Assembly (NCBI GenBank): GCA_037127315.1
Contig: JBBBDQ010000310.1
Location: 2,179,001 to 2,243,000, forward strand
From: Ascarosepion bandense
Taxonomy: Eukaryota > Mollusca > Cephalopoda > Sepiida > Sepiidae
DNA: 64,000 nt
Direction of reading: 5' to 3'
How positions within the stretch are numbered: the first letter of the stretch is position 1; every line of letters begins with the position of its first letter. The notes below the pieces were generated by a model. That model was not told the DNA's origin. It saw only the letters and a list, made by a program, of their open reading frames with translations, and ran no database searches. The translations under genes were made by a program, and so were the position numbers. Positions 9,547 to 22,580 of this stretch are shown here, one piece after another.

Positions 9547-11257
9547 GTATAGTACCAGTAAAATATGTTGACGGGATTATTTACATCGTTCGGACTGTTG
9601 TCTGCCATAATTCAAAACGTTTTGACCGTTGTAGGCTCCTATCTTTATCAGGTGACTGGAATTTCGAACTGAACCCTTTATTTCGATCACTGAGATAGAT
9701 TGTCCTCGTTATCTTCGTTTAACTCAACTCTCTAAGTTTTGCTACATCACTGCTGTAGCCAGGTATTGAAAGCGAAATTCTTTGAGTCGTCACTGGATAT
9801 AACCAACGCTTTTCTTCACTGGACTGTGTGTCCTTGGAGATTATTTACATTTCTCTCTCTACGATAGTTGCGCTTTACCGAATTTCAAACAGTATTCCGC
9901 TATATATTAGTTTACTTTATATATAAAAATAATTTGGAGTTAAATTTGTTTCGGAACACTTTGTCCGGTGTTGACGTTGAAACGGTATGCTTGTCTCACG
10001 ACAATCACTTTTGCATAAAGTTAGGGCTACGAATTCTTATTTGCAACACAAGTAACGACATATTTCCAGGAGATTATCACTCTAGAGCTTTCATTCATAA
10101 TTCTAGTTTCATATTTTATAAAATATGAAAAAAAAATAGTCTGCATGGTATGTGAGATTGTTATGCATTTCCTTCTGATGTTGTATATTCAAAAAGTAAA
10201 AAGCTGCAGTTCCAATGTTGATTTTAGTGATTTTATTTGATGCCTTCTTTATAAATAATATTTCGACAATTTCCTTAGTTTTCTGTAAAATAATGTACTT
10301 GAAAATTAACCAATATCCAAAATGTATCAATTGTATTGAATTGTTTTATTCGCTTCTGTTCATTTGTTTATCTATAAATATATATATTTATAGATAAACT
10401 TTTGTTAACGAATGATGCCTCGGACAAATTCTGCCATACAATTAGAAATCTTAATTTTAAACTTAAAGATATGCCAGTAAGTATGTTTCAAATTGATAAA
10501 TCATTTGCATTAGGCACATATCTTCATCTTTTTCCTATTTTACATTAGTGGATTATATTTAATGAAAAATTTCATTGACAAGCTACAAAAATGTTTGGCA
10601 TATTCTATTTGTTAAGATTTTGGGAAGTAGTTCAAGTCAGTAACTTTTCAACGTAACCTGGTATTTTGAAATTTGTACAAAATTACGTGGAGATGAAATT
10701 AATTTAATAATTTGTAAAAACCCAAGTGGAATCCATCTATAAGTGCTTTCATTTTTTAAAACTTGACAAATATGAAATTGACTTTAAGTGCTGCTGCATT
10801 GTGAGTTTGCGTTTGTCACGTTCAACAAAAATTTTACTTAATCATTTTACCGAACTTCATTATGTCTACTAACCTTAAGACTTAGTGTAAAATCGGTTTT
10901 ACATAAGAACTAGATGCTCTCGAATTAATTTATGTTAAAAATGATATTAAGGTAATCCATGTAAAGGTTAGAATAAACTAATTTGAACAACCAGACCCAT
11001 CAAAATATTTGACGTTCATCGTTCTGATTTGTACCGAGAAATTTATTTTTTGAAAATAAACTGATGGTTACAAACATATAAATTTGAATTTTTAGATAAA
11101 GCTATTTTTTTCATATACGTATGACCAATAAAAAAAACGGGGTAAATTGGTAGGAGCCTGATGTAAAAACAAATTGATAGTTTAGTTAAATGTCATATAC
11201 CTAATAATTGATCATGAATGTTCTTTTATTATTTGCAAATTGCCATGCCTCATTGGG
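9547..11257. other. No gene; two perfect AT palindromes
   Basis: AT-rich. Perfect palindromes occur at 10107-10130 (24 bp) and 10366-10399 (34 bp). An 86-codon plus-strand frame at 9868-10128 has no recognised relative. Confidence 0.5.
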
Positions 11258-11590
11258 AAGAATAGCAGGTATCTTATTCTGTGTTTGAGTTGTATTTTCT
11301 CGTGTGGTTCGCGTAAAACCTGTGGCTCGCTGTGATGTTCTTTCTTTCTTTGTTATCAGTACATGAGAAAGAAGGGGGATCAATTAATTCAGCGCGAAAG
11401 AGAAGGTGAGAGTAAGAAAATGCAGGCTGCCCAGACTTGGCGTCCGGTGTACGACCTGTGGTTCTCTGAAGAGAAAGCAAAAATTATGTTTATTTATACG
11501 TTTGTAGAGAATAGAAATAAATCAACTTCTAGATTTTTTCCTTGCTTCTGATTGGCCAATAAATAAGAGGCTGTATTTATTTAGTTTTTA
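11258..11590 (-). repeat. Dispersed LTR-like repeat, copy 1
   Basis: About 320 bp recur in the same orientation at 13575-13890. Shared blocks include TCAATTAATTCAGCGCGAAA, GTCCGGTG, CGACCTGTGG, ACGTTTGTAGAGAATA and AATAAGAGG. Read on the minus strand the order is a CCAAT box (in GGCCAATCAG), then a TATAAATA box about 50 bases on, then an AATAA signal. This resembles LTR promoter layout. No TG/CA termini or target duplication could be fixed. Confidence 0.65.
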
Positions 11591-11906
11591 CTGTGTTAGT
11601 AAATGCAACGGACTAGCCTGAAATTTGAATTCAGCTCCCCGATTCACAGTAGCAAAACGAATAAAATTAGTCTGGAAAATTAAACACTATTAGTATTTCA
11701 TGCCTAAATTTTGTACGTAGACACATGGTGTAAAATTCACTTGGCCGTACCATTTCTCTAGGGTACTGAAAAGCAGAAGGAATATTGTGTTTCGTACAAA
11801 TTTAGAATTGAATTGGATATTATACTGAGTAAAAATAATTAAACGGACATGTACGACATGACTTTTACGTTGATACATGATTTAGCTGCATAAATTCCTT
11901 TATATT

Positions 11907-12231
11907 TGTCATGGTGACATCACTCATTCAACAAATTGAACTTTTCCATCTACTACATATACTTTCCCTCACAAGAGGTGGGAACTGAGATAAACAGTGA
12001 TAGGCAGAGAAGAGAGAGATAGGCAGAGATAGAGGAGAGACAGAGCGAAATAGCCAACACTGCTACCCTACTACCACTGCGAGTTCCAGTTTTAGTATTA
12101 CTACCTAACCCGTATTTATCGTTCTACTAACAGAGTTCCACGTATTGTATTTTGCTGTGTTTATATCGTTATTTCCTATTTTGTTTGTTGTTGTATTATT
12201 TCTTGGTGGACTCTTAACCGGGTCCACGACA
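11907..12231 (+). mobile_element. Solo LTR with exact ATATT target duplication
   Basis: The unit starts TGTCATGGTGACATC and ends GGGTCCACGACA, giving TG...CA with inverted TGTC.TGG/CCACGACA ends. ATATT occurs at 11902-11906 and 12232-12236, a perfect 5-bp target duplication. The length is 325 bp. The last ~60 bp (TTATTTCTTGGTGGACTC...) resemble the end of the solo LTR at 9203-9541, so the two are probably related families. Confidence 0.88.
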
Positions 12232-12236
12232 ATATT

Positions 12237-13574
12237 TTATTCGTAAATTTTGAAAATACAAATGCTGCCAATGATAGATAAAGATGAACAATAACTACAA
12301 TATCAAAATATTTATGATGATTAATAAAACAGCGGAAATAAAAAATAATAACAAAAAAGACACAATCACTGAGAGTCAAAAAGCAAGATAATACATGTTA
12401 TTGTAAATATTATAATAAAAACAGATATTTGAAACTGAAATTCACAAATGCATGTTTGTCCTGTAAATTTAAGTATATCTTGAGAATTTTAACATGTGTT
12501 AGTTAATACTAATTTTATTGTGAAATTATTAATTTTGAGAATAAAATCTGACACAGAATAATTGCCTAAAACTGAATAAAGTTTAATAAAAAAGCAACAG
12601 AAAGTATTAAAAATTAAAAGTGAATTTTATTATTTGAGTAACCATTTGAAGTCTGAGAACTGTCTCTTTTTAAATCGAGGACAACTTTACAAATCTTGAT
12701 AATTAAACGAATTTCCTTTTTTTCTAATTTTAATAGCATTTTTGCATTTCTCGGCTTCATTTAATTTCTCATCTAATCAAATATCGGGCAAAAATAAACT
12801 CTTCCTTGTAGAAAAGTATTCATATATTGATTCATTTTAAATACAAATATTAACAAAATAATTTAATTTAGACGTTTACTTGAAAATCAAAAGAATCTGT
12901 CACCGCAAGGAAAATGATCAATATTTTGGTCATTTCTCTTTGAATGTCTGTAATTGGAGTAATGTCTTCATCTTTGTGATTAATATCACAACATTTCAGA
13001 ATGATTGTACATTCTTTAGGTATGGTAAGCTTGTAGTGATCGTGTTCAAGAGGGTTCCTATTAGTGAGTTCTCTCGAAGATTCGAAATAGATTAAAATTA
13101 GACTCTTCATTGAGGAACTTACTAGCATCTAAATAGAAATGTTGACATTCTGTGTGCAGACATTAATTATTCTTTCATTTATGGTCTAACAAATATCAAC
13201 AGGAGGAAATCTCCACGTTGAGTTGATTTTTGTTTGAAAGACCAGTTTGTTTTTGTGTGTGTGGAATTAAGTTGGAGATATAAAAAAATTAACAGCTAGG
13301 AAAAGTTTTCATTTACAAAGTTGTTGTGTTGGTTCTGGTGAAATTGATACCGAGTGTCGACGCATGTTTGTAAGAACTTTTGAAGATATCTGGATTGATA
13401 GTCGATTTCTCTTGAAGATTCAGCGATCTCTAGTACCAATAAATCGTACTTACAGATGTCTTAGTCGCTCATATTAAACTTTAAGGCGTCAGCGAGTCGA
13501 CGTTGAGCTATATCACATCTTTTTCTGTAAAGTCTGAGAGAGGATGCAGTTTTACTGTCTAATATGAGAAAGCA
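12237..13574. other. No recognisable gene
   Basis: AT-rich. Small overlapping frames on both strands near 12870-13130 look like chance. No repeat partner seen. Confidence 0.4.
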
Positions 13575-13890
13575 GTTGATTAATTCTGTATTTTCCTGTG
13601 TGATCTGCGTAAGACCTGTGACTCTCTGTAATATTCTTTCTTTGTTGTCAGTACATGAGGAAGGAAGAGAATCAATTAATTCAGCGCGAAAGTGAAGGTG
13701 AGAGATTAAGAAAATGCGGGTCTGCCAGACTTGTCGTCCGGTGGACGACCTGTGGCTCTCTGAAGAAAAACTAAATTTCACGCGCATCTATACGTTTGTA
13801 GAGAATAAAAATGGATCAACTTTTAGATTTTTTCCATGATTCTCATTGGACAATAAATAAGAGGTTGTATTTATTTTATTTTTACTAACG
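13575..13890 (-). repeat. Dispersed LTR-like repeat, copy 2
   Basis: Second copy of the 11258-11590 unit. On the minus strand the CCAAT box is retained (GTCCAATGAG) but the TATA element reads TATAGATG, so it is degraded. Flanks on both sides are unlike those of copy 1. Confidence 0.65.
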
Positions 13891-15364
13891 CCAGTACGTT
13901 GAAAAATTTACTGAACCAACAGTCTTATGAAAAGAGCTTTTTTAGGGGGTGAATGTATAAATGTATAAGCTTTTTTATTAGCTCATGAAAATGCATGGGT
14001 GTGTGTAAGGACGGATTTTCTGTGCAATCAAATCTTACGAAATCTGACAAGCTAAACTTCTAATTAGCATAATCTATTTTAGTTGATTTTGGTGGTGGTC
14101 ACACTTCTTTTCAAACAATAAAATAACAATAATTTTGGTTTACATCATTTCATATTGCTTACGAAAATTTACTCATTCGTATGGAGTTTTTTTTTCTATT
14201 TTTAGGGTGTCCAAATAACCAACAATTGCATTGTGCCTTTTTACAGCGTTGAGATTAGAACTTTGTATACATTCAAATTCATATATTCTTCTCTATATGA
14301 GTTACGTAATTGCACGAACTTCTCCATAGATTCTTTGGAGTGAAACTCATTTCTTTCTTTTGGAAGTACTTCAATTCTATTAGAAATATATTAGAATTAT
14401 TTTATTTCCTCTTGTAAAATTAAGAGTAACTTTACTTAAACGAACTGATGATGTGCATGCAGAATATGAATGTAAGAGAAATGTATTACAATATTTAAAC
14501 TATTGCAGTCAGATCATTGTGGAGGTCTCGGTTACGTTTGACACAAGGCCATTTCGCAAATATAGCCGACGCTCACTATAAGCCCCAATAAAGGCATAGA
14601 TTCTTTAAAAGACATAAGCATTTGGTCTTAGAACAATGGCTGAAAATAATCTGGAATTAACATCTTCGAGTTTGATAGTTGGAGTCACATTAAAAGAACA
14701 TTAAGTGACGTTTACCACTTGTATTGAATGAAATCCAGACAGTTAAACACGGAGTAAGCAGTAATGAGTTTGTAAAAATATTGAGTGCATTGAAAGCGGC
14801 AGTGTGAAAACTTTCCGTCACCCTACGAATGTTTGTTCATTCATTTATGCATAAAACTGGTTTGTGCATAATTGTTATTTAACAAAAAAATGGCAGGTAA
14901 CTGGAATAGCCTTAAGTGAAATGACTTTATACATTATATTACCTTTGTGTCTTTTCACAATGCATAGCAATTCAAGAGTGTTTGTTTTAAACAGTGTTTG
15001 CTTGACTGAATAAGATGAAATAATTTTATCTTTTTAATCAACATACTTACGTCTCTAAATTAAATATATATATATATAAAGGCATATCAATCAGTTTATA
15101 TCCTGATACATCTAATAACTGAAATATTATCTTAAATTTGAGTTACATATTCGATCAATGGAATTTATGGAAACGTTAAAAATATTTGCAATACCAAGAA
15201 AAGAAATAATATTGAAAAAGAAACATTTCTTGTAAAACAAATGCCTTTTTCGTTCGTTACCTTCATAATTATTGGTGCACTGAAATGTATATCTGTTTGT
15301 CTGTCAGCATAGGAAATGGAATTGTTGAATAAATTTCAAATTCCTGTTTTTTTTTCTATTTTTG
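13891..15364. other. No recognisable gene
   Basis: AT-rich. A short (TA)n occurs at about 15064-15079. Nothing else recognised. Confidence 0.4.
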
Positions 15365-15735
15365 TCATAATTTTACCAGAAGGAAGGCCATATTGACACT
15401 GAGACGCAAAGGAGGAACAGAAAGTAAAAGAAAATGATAAGACGTTAGTGAGGGTAAAGAACAATAACAAAACAGAGTTAGGGAACAGAGAAGATGGAGA
15501 CTGATATTGAATTTAGATTTTTGAAGATCGTGGGGGTCAGAAAAAAGAAAAAAAAGGAATAAGAGAGTTCCCACAGGTGATTAGAGGGAGAAAAGAAATT
15601 ACAAGAATAGAACTTACGGGTACATCTAGGTATTTCACCAGTAAAAAGATGAGACCTAGTTACCAATCTCGTACGGCGCTTAAATTCACGCAAAAGGAGA
15701 CAAGAATCTGGAGAAGAATTCAAGTAAAGAAGCGT
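15365..15735 (-). pseudogene. CR1/Jockey-like LINE, C-terminal fragment
   Basis: On the minus strand the frame contains LLREFKRRTRLVTRSHLFTG, then FYSCNFFSPSNHLWELSYSF, then a DLQKSKFNI-like end. These correspond to the FTRATRL...HPFTV, FYSFSFFSRTSRLWNSLPYS and YNLQKFKCKV segments of the better copy at 41549-42049. It is 5'-truncated and frame-broken. It adds another member to the family listed at 16405, 22225, 26425, 39330, 41356, 58285 and 62738. Confidence 0.72.
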
Positions 15736-16404
15736 GTTCGTCAGAGTTACTAGGAAATATACTAATTGACTTGAAGATTGAACAATTGAGAAATTCAGTG
15801 GTCGGTGTGATCAGTGGTATTAGAATGATGAAACCATTCTATATGATAAGCATTGAAGTCAAACAAGCAGAAATATACTTGTGGGCGAATGTAGAGAGGG
15901 AAGCATTTCTATGATGTCGGATATTCTAACTTCGGAAGCACTTATAAGAACAATCCGAAAAACTCAAGAGACATTTACGTTGCCATCGGGAAATTTCCCC
16001 AAACACAGACGCCAAGATCATGCATGTGTATCCTTTCGATAAAGATGAAGATAATTTAGTGGTAGATATTGAGGAGTTACCATAATTTATGTTTAATTTT
16101 CTATAATGCTCTTGGGATGTCTGCAAATGATATCATAAATATTATTGTTTATTTATGCTACTTTATTCATATCGATAAATAATCATATTTTTATATAAGT
16201 TAATCTACATGAATCTTTCTGAAATTAGAGAAGATGGTTGTAATAATTTTAAATTTCATCCCCGATTAGTGTTCAAAGCAAAAAATAGGGTTTTGAATTT
16301 TTAGAACATGCGTTACTTACTTTAAAGATTCATGCAACTGAATAGAACTCAGAACATTCTTGTGCTTGCATCGTCTTCTTCTATATCTGCATCTCTATAT
16401 ATAT
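15736..16404. other. No recognisable gene
   Basis: AT-rich, with a short (TA)n at about 16396 touching the LINE end that follows. Confidence 0.4.
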
Positions 16405-18320
16405 ATTTTGTAATCATTTCACCCCAAGCAAGGTAGTACTGCCACTGGTGCGCAAGGGGTAACATAAGAGAAGAGTGATGAGAAATAGGAACAAGTTACA
16501 GAAGGTGTCAGAGAATTATTAAGAGAAGGATGAGAACATTAGTATGAAGAGATCTGCATGAGAATAGAGTAGAAATGAAGAAGAACATAATACAAAAGTT
16601 GTCAGGGAACACATGCGAGTCAGAGTGGTAGGAGATGACTATTGACATTGCATTTAAATTCTTGGAGATTGTAGCTGTTAAAGAAGCAAGTCCAGGGAAG
16701 GGAATTCCACAGGCTGGAATTGCAAGAAAAGAAGCTATAGAATAGAAGTTGCGGTTACATTGATTGATTTAACTGTAAAAGGGTAGGACCTAGTGGCTAG
16801 TTTAGTAGCTCGAGTAAATTCATGCAGAAGGCGCACGAGGGAGCTAAGCTCATCGGAACAGAAGCCGTGAAAGTATTTGTAGAAGAGACAGAGGAGAGTC
16901 AAATTACGTCGGTGAGAAAGTAACTGGAGTTGATCTACCAGGTCGGGATCGATTACATTGCAGATTCTTCGTTGGATTTTGTCAAGAACCTCGATATGAA
17001 TAGCAGGGGAGCCTGACCAGGTGTGAAAGTGTTCAATGCACGGGTGGATGGTAGATTTATAAATGTGCAAGATAGATTCAGACGAGAAAATCATCTTGTG
17101 CCTACAAAGTTAACCAACCTTCCTAGCAGCAGATTTAGCTATGGATTCTATGAAGTCATTTCAATTGAGGTCAGCCAAGAAAGTTAGGCTGAGGAGGCGT
17201 AGTGTTTTGCTTTCAGGGAGACTAACCTGATCTATGAGGTTAGGAGCGATCGTCTATCGTGGTTAAAGGATAGCAACTTTGTTTTGAAAGCATTAAAATT
17301 TACGAGTCATATCTTACCCCAGTCCACTACAGATTGGAGATCCTTTTTAAGATCAGCAGAGAGGTTTGCCTTGTCAACCTCAGATTTCTTATCGAAGCGG
17401 AAGTAAATGGTGGTGTCGTTAGCGTAGATGCTTACTTGAGATCTGATTACATCAAGGAGATCGTTGATGAAGATCAGTAAAAGCGTAGGACCTCGACTAA
17501 AGCCTTGAGAGACACCCGCGTTCTAGAAGTATGTACATTCGACATTTATTACGTAATTTGAAAGGAACGACTGCATTAGATCAAACAAGCGTCCATTTAT
17601 ACCGTAGCCCTGTAACCTGCGTAGAAGGCCAGCATGTCAAATTCTTTGGCGATGTCTTGGGCAACAGCTCGAGTTTTGCCGTTCTTATCGAGAGCCTGGT
17701 ATATATACTCTGTGATAGTCGTTAGCATGTCAGCAGTAGACTTGGTGAATCGGAAACCAAGCTGTTTATCGGAAAATAGCCTATGAGCTGTGAGATGTTG
17801 AACTATTTCAGCATTGATAATATCCGCGAAAACTTTGCCAAAATCGGTAGGAGGCTGGTTGGGCAATAATTAGATGGATCTGAGGGTTCTCCAGGGTTCT
17901 TAAATACGGGAACCACAAAAGAGGACTTCCAGCAGGCAGGAAAGCAAGAAGCGGAGAGTCAGTATTTGCAGAGTTTGCAGAGGACAGAGGGGAGTTCAGA
18001 GGGTACAGTTCTTCAGGACAATAATTTGGATTCCGTCATCTCTGCTCGCCTTATGTCGGTAAAGCTTTGAAATTATCTTAGAGACCAACGAGTGGTTAAA
18101 CAGAACGTCACTCTGCTGAACTTCAGTTCTTGGTCGGAAGCAGGGTGCGGATACCCCAGATGAGTCAAAAGTTGAGTTGGTGCAAATGACTCGGTCTGCG
18201 AGCAAATGGCTCGGTCTTTCTGAAGATGTGAAAACCTCAAAGTTACTCATTAAAGTGGTATTAGAGGCTTAGTGTTGTTTAGCACATTTTTACAGAGCCG
18301 CCAGTAGTCTTTGACTGAAA
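16405..18320 (-). pseudogene. CR1/Jockey-like LINE, 5'-truncated copy with mutated reverse transcriptase
   Basis: The minus-strand 3' end is marked on the plus strand by AATCATTTCACCCCAAGCAA at about 16411. Going 5' the copy shows three pieces. The C-terminal region is a 119-codon frame at 16735-17094 (STIHPCIEHFHTWSGSPA). Reverse transcriptase motifs B and C (GVSQGFSRGPTLLLIFINDL and SIYANDTTIY) lie at about 17405-17520. The finger region is at 17597-17866, containing ADMLTTITEY and a degenerate motif A. The usual YADD reads YAND, so a metal-binding aspartate is lost. Around 18270-18310 the reading DYWRLCKNVLNNTK fits the linker upstream of the RT. Frameshifts and stops separate the pieces, so no function is expected. 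Confidence 0.85.
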
Positions 18321-18706
18321 TCTTAATTGATGCAAGTATATTTTAAAATTTTATCCTATGCTATATGAAAGAAAAAAAATTAGATTTTTGAAAATTAAAC
18401 GTTCAGAAAAAGAGTCAATCAAGTTTACCAGAGACGAAATCTACTGTCATCAGAATATCAACCGAGTTGAGTGAAAATTAAAATTCATCACGGTAACTTC
18501 CATTTCACTTTTTAATCAGTTGTTATTAATTCAGTCGGCAGGTAGCTTCATTGACCATCACACATTATATCTGGTATATGTATATCTCTTTGTCTTTTTA
18601 AATCTTGACTAATTAGGCAGCAATATATACTTTGATATAAACATGTTTTGTTACCATGCTTACCATCCTTTTCTAAATTACAAATGATCTTTCGAAAATC
18701 TGTAGC

Positions 18707-18769
<63 letters not shown>
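18707..18769. repeat. (TA)n microsatellite
   Basis: About 30 TA units with one GT interruption. Confidence 0.97.
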
Positions 18770-18771
<2 letters not shown>

Positions 18772-19433
18772 GTTTTAAGTTTATAGATTAAAGTGCTCAA
18801 TATCAGGAATAGAGCGTATGTAAATATACAAGCGGACATTTAAGCCAACATTCGGAAGCGACAGTCTGTTTCATGTTTAAACAGCCGAAGATTGCGTTAA
18901 AGTATGAAACAGACTATCAGTGCGTTGACTACAGTGTCCACTTCTATATATATAAATATGTAGAAGAAAAAATGCGAGAAGCCGTTAACGTTTTTTTAAA
19001 GTGTAGATTTATTGTTGCTATTATTATAAATATTACTTGCTTTTTGTATGTTATATTAAGTGTTCATAATGGTGTTTGTGTCTCAACACTTGTTTCAAGT
19101 CTAAACTTGACTCTCTTCAGGCGAATAAACAAAAGAAATTTCACGTGTGAGTATGAAAAAAATAACTAAAAAAAAAAAAACACGCCCGCACGCATATGAA
19201 CTTTATGACCTGCTCACCACTTGACTTATCTATTTATACACGATAACTTGGCCATCAGAAAAGTAAACGGATCTCGATATATGAAGTCACAAGTCGTCTG
19301 AAAAGAGTCAACTTTAGATTCGAAACACGTGTAGCGACACAAATACCATTATAGACACATAAAAAAGCATATAAAAAGCAAGTAATCATTTTTCTTCTAT
19401 ACCAATTTTTCTCGTTGGAACAACCTCTATTTC

Positions 19434-19441
<8 letters not shown>
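18770..19441. other. Unrecognised stretch with a 98-codon frame
   Basis: A plus-strand frame at 18873-19169 encodes a hydrophobic central stretch (roughly IVAIIINITCFLYVIL), but I know no relative. Coding is unproven. Confidence 0.3.

Positions 19442-19488
<47 letters not shown>
19442..19488. repeat. (TA)n microsatellite
   Basis: Uninterrupted TA units. Confidence 0.97.
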
Positions 19489-19491
<3 letters not shown>

Positions 19492-22224
19492 TTAATAGAA
19501 TATATGTTTGTATATACAAAAAGAGCATGATATGCTTGCAATTTTGCTTCTATCGCCGTTAATTTTGTGTTGAAGTTCATTTAAATATTATGATTTAAAA
19601 AGTTCATCTTCGAAGTAGTTAAATATTTTTCTTGAAGATTTACGCAGTTTTTCATGTTTCCTAACTAATCTCTTGTGTGGGTGATCTTAAAAATTAATTA
19701 CACCTACAGCAGTGCATATATATCTCTCTCTTCATGAGATTCTATGAGGTTATATTAGGCACACGTGATGTAACTTCAATCTCTCCATTGAACTGCAAAT
19801 AACACTTGAGATGAACCTGGCCCTGACGGGCATTGATAACTCTGAACCGATTTAAGTTTATTTCTAAACCCGTGACGTGCAAAGTGAGAACAAGTTATTT
19901 ATTCAACCGGTGTTCCGGTTATTTCATATATAATTGTAAGATTGATTTGCTCATCTCATTTATTTTGAAATTATTCTCAATATTGCACGTTCGTCTTTCT
20001 ACACCCGGTTACCGATCTCGGAATTTAGAAATCAAATTATATTCACTCAAAATTATGTGGACTCTGGTCGTGTGGTAGTATTAAAAGCATAATAAATTCA
20101 ATCGCAGATTTCGTGACAATGAACAAAAGAACAAAGCTTAAAAGAAATATTCTCAACTTGTAAAACAATTTTCTTCGTGATTTAAACATTTTAGCCAAAC
20201 ATTATATATTTACCTATTATTTATCTCTGCTACCAGCGTAATTATTGGAATTCATTTCGTGACTTTATTCGTGATGCCGCTGGAATTGATATTTTTAAAC
20301 TTGTACGACTGAGATTTCTTCTTGGGCAAAAACTGATATAGATACTTTGTACCTTCTCTAAAATACCAGGTTAAGCCAAATGTTCTCCTTGGTTCCTACT
20401 CCCTACCTGTTCAGTTGCTGTAGCTCTCAAGGAATCGCTTTTCTGGCATCCCAGCGTGATAATTCCGAGTACAACAGATCTCTCGAGGTGTAAGCTCATA
20501 ATAATTGTAAATTTATCCTCAAAGAGGTTAAGTCATTGTTACTTAACAGAATTAGACAGCGTATAGCTTCTAATAAGTTTTGTTCTTGTGACTACTGGTA
20601 GTTCTGAAATAACGTCTTACAGTGGGTTGCTTATCTGTTCTTTTCTAGTAGTAGGATTCCGTTCTAGTGAAGGGTAATTGTATACCGTTGCAGGTAAACG
20701 GAATTTGGCCTTGTGGTAGATAGCCCACTATAAGTCATAAAATGATTATAAAATCAAGAAAAGCAAATTGAGTTGAAAATAACATATATATATATATATA
20801 CACATTTCAATTAATGTTTTACAATTAAAGCAATACTTGAATATAAAGGTCCAACGGAAGTTAGAATGTTCATGACAAATAATGAGCTGAAAGAGATAAA
20901 AGGCTTGGGAATGTGAGGAATGTCTTTGAAGTAGTCGCTCCTGAGGTCAGTAAGTACTTTTGAGACAGTGAAGAAGTGATGCGAGGTAAAGGGAGGCGAA
21001 TGTAGTAGCGGCTCGACTTAAGTCAAGGGGATATTAATTACATTCTTCTCCTTGGTCTCTGGAGCAGTCTGTCTGTTGGGTACTTTTTGTCTCGGCTTTT
21101 TATATCTGCTTTTTGGATCAAAACAGCTCGTTTTGAATTTCACACTTGTATTTGATTCTGGGCTTTCCATTGGCTAGTAAATAAAATTCGTGTAGGCTCG
21201 AGAAATGGAAATTTGGTATTTGATTAATTTTTATTTTTCAACCGGAACATCTGCGCGAACTTGGATGCGCAACGACAATTTTTGGTCATTTTCCTTCTGG
21301 TCGGCATAGAGCAAAAATTCGGTCCCTCGCTTTTGCTCGGTCGGTATCACCACAGTCTATTGCATATTGTTTGAGCTGGTGCATAATTTCCAGTAGAAGT
21401 GTGTTTTTATGAAACAACAAAATATGTAAACTGGCTTTGATAAATATTTGATTGTTGTCAAAATTAAGAATGCGGGATAAATTCCCCGTGTTAGGAAAGT
21501 ATTTGATTGCTTTGAAAAAGCATATCCAAGGTCAGATTATGTGGTAGTAAACAATGTGTCAAAAGATTACGAAGTCACTTATATAAGAAACAAATTAGTA
21601 GTTCGGCCGTTGAGATTTGAGATCAGAACCCAGACTGAGAATGACACAGGGAAAACCACGGACGAGCGCGACCTCTGACTGGCTTGATGAGTGTGTGATA
21701 ACACCGAACCAACCTCCTACTCTACGCCACATCACGTAAAGAGCGAATAAATATATGTTGTCTATATTTTTTTTGTAAATGCTTGTTACGGTTGTCATTT
21801 TCTTAAATGGGAATGTCGTCATTTTATCAGCGTGAAAAAGGCAAGCGATTTTATAAGAGAGAAGATAATTTTTAGGGCCCTCTCTTCGAATTAATAATTA
21901 TCGTTCCATCAAAAGGTATGCAGCATATATGTCGTTTTGGCTGCATTTCAGTTTTTGTCGTCTTGGTATAGAATATACAACGCGTCTTCTATCCCTCCTC
22001 TCTTCACATGAGATGTTAGCATTTTCTTCTGATAAAACGGAATGTTTTATTCGTAAATTCACTTCAAATTCTACTCTTGACCTTTTACTCCTGTCTTAAT
22101 GAGTCGGATTGGTTCGATAAGACAAATTGGCAGCTACTTCAAAAATGACTTATAATATGTTAACTGGGTTAAGAAATGTCTTGTCATTCAAAATGAAACT
22201 GCTCACTGTTCAGAGGATCATTTT
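19489..22224. other. No recognisable gene
   Basis: Mixed AT-rich DNA. Sub-regions around 20950-21350 and 21600-21730 are less AT-rich. I could not link them to a family or find repeat partners. A short (TA)n lies at about 20785. Confidence 0.4.
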
Positions 22225-22580
22225 TGCCTTCCATCAGTATAGCGGATCCTAAACTTCAGGAGAGTGGCTCATTTCCGCTGGCATGAAGTGGAAAGATTAT
22301 TTTAAATCAATTTTTCTAGCCAGAATCTATCTTACACATTTATGGGTTTACCATTCGTTCATGCATTGAATGTTACTGTCTCATTTGGTCTGCTGCTTTT
22401 ACTATGTACTTAGAGATTATTTATAAAATCCAAAGAAGAATCTTCAATTTTATTAGTTGTGACCTGGTATCTAGGCTTCGATCACTTTAAAACCTACTTA
22501 ACGTAGCTTTCCTGAATCTTTTCTATAAAAATCGAAAAATGTGCAACAAATGGCTTCGGGCGATCAAACGGATAGATTTT
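22225..22580 (+). pseudogene. CR1/Jockey-like LINE, C-terminal fragment
   Basis: The plus-strand frame ILHIYGFTIRSCIECYCLIW, then IYKIQRRIFNFISCDLVSRL (about 22330-22490), parallels ILHIYKSTIHPCIEHFHTWS...DKIQRRICNV of the copy at 16735-17094. FLNLFYKN follows near 22510. Stops occur throughout. Both ends are truncated and there is no 3' signature. Confidence 0.72.

Noticed and set aside
21617..21735. Weak A-box and B-box-like motifs on the minus strand
   Set aside because: Spacing is about 100 bases and no tRNA fold is apparent.
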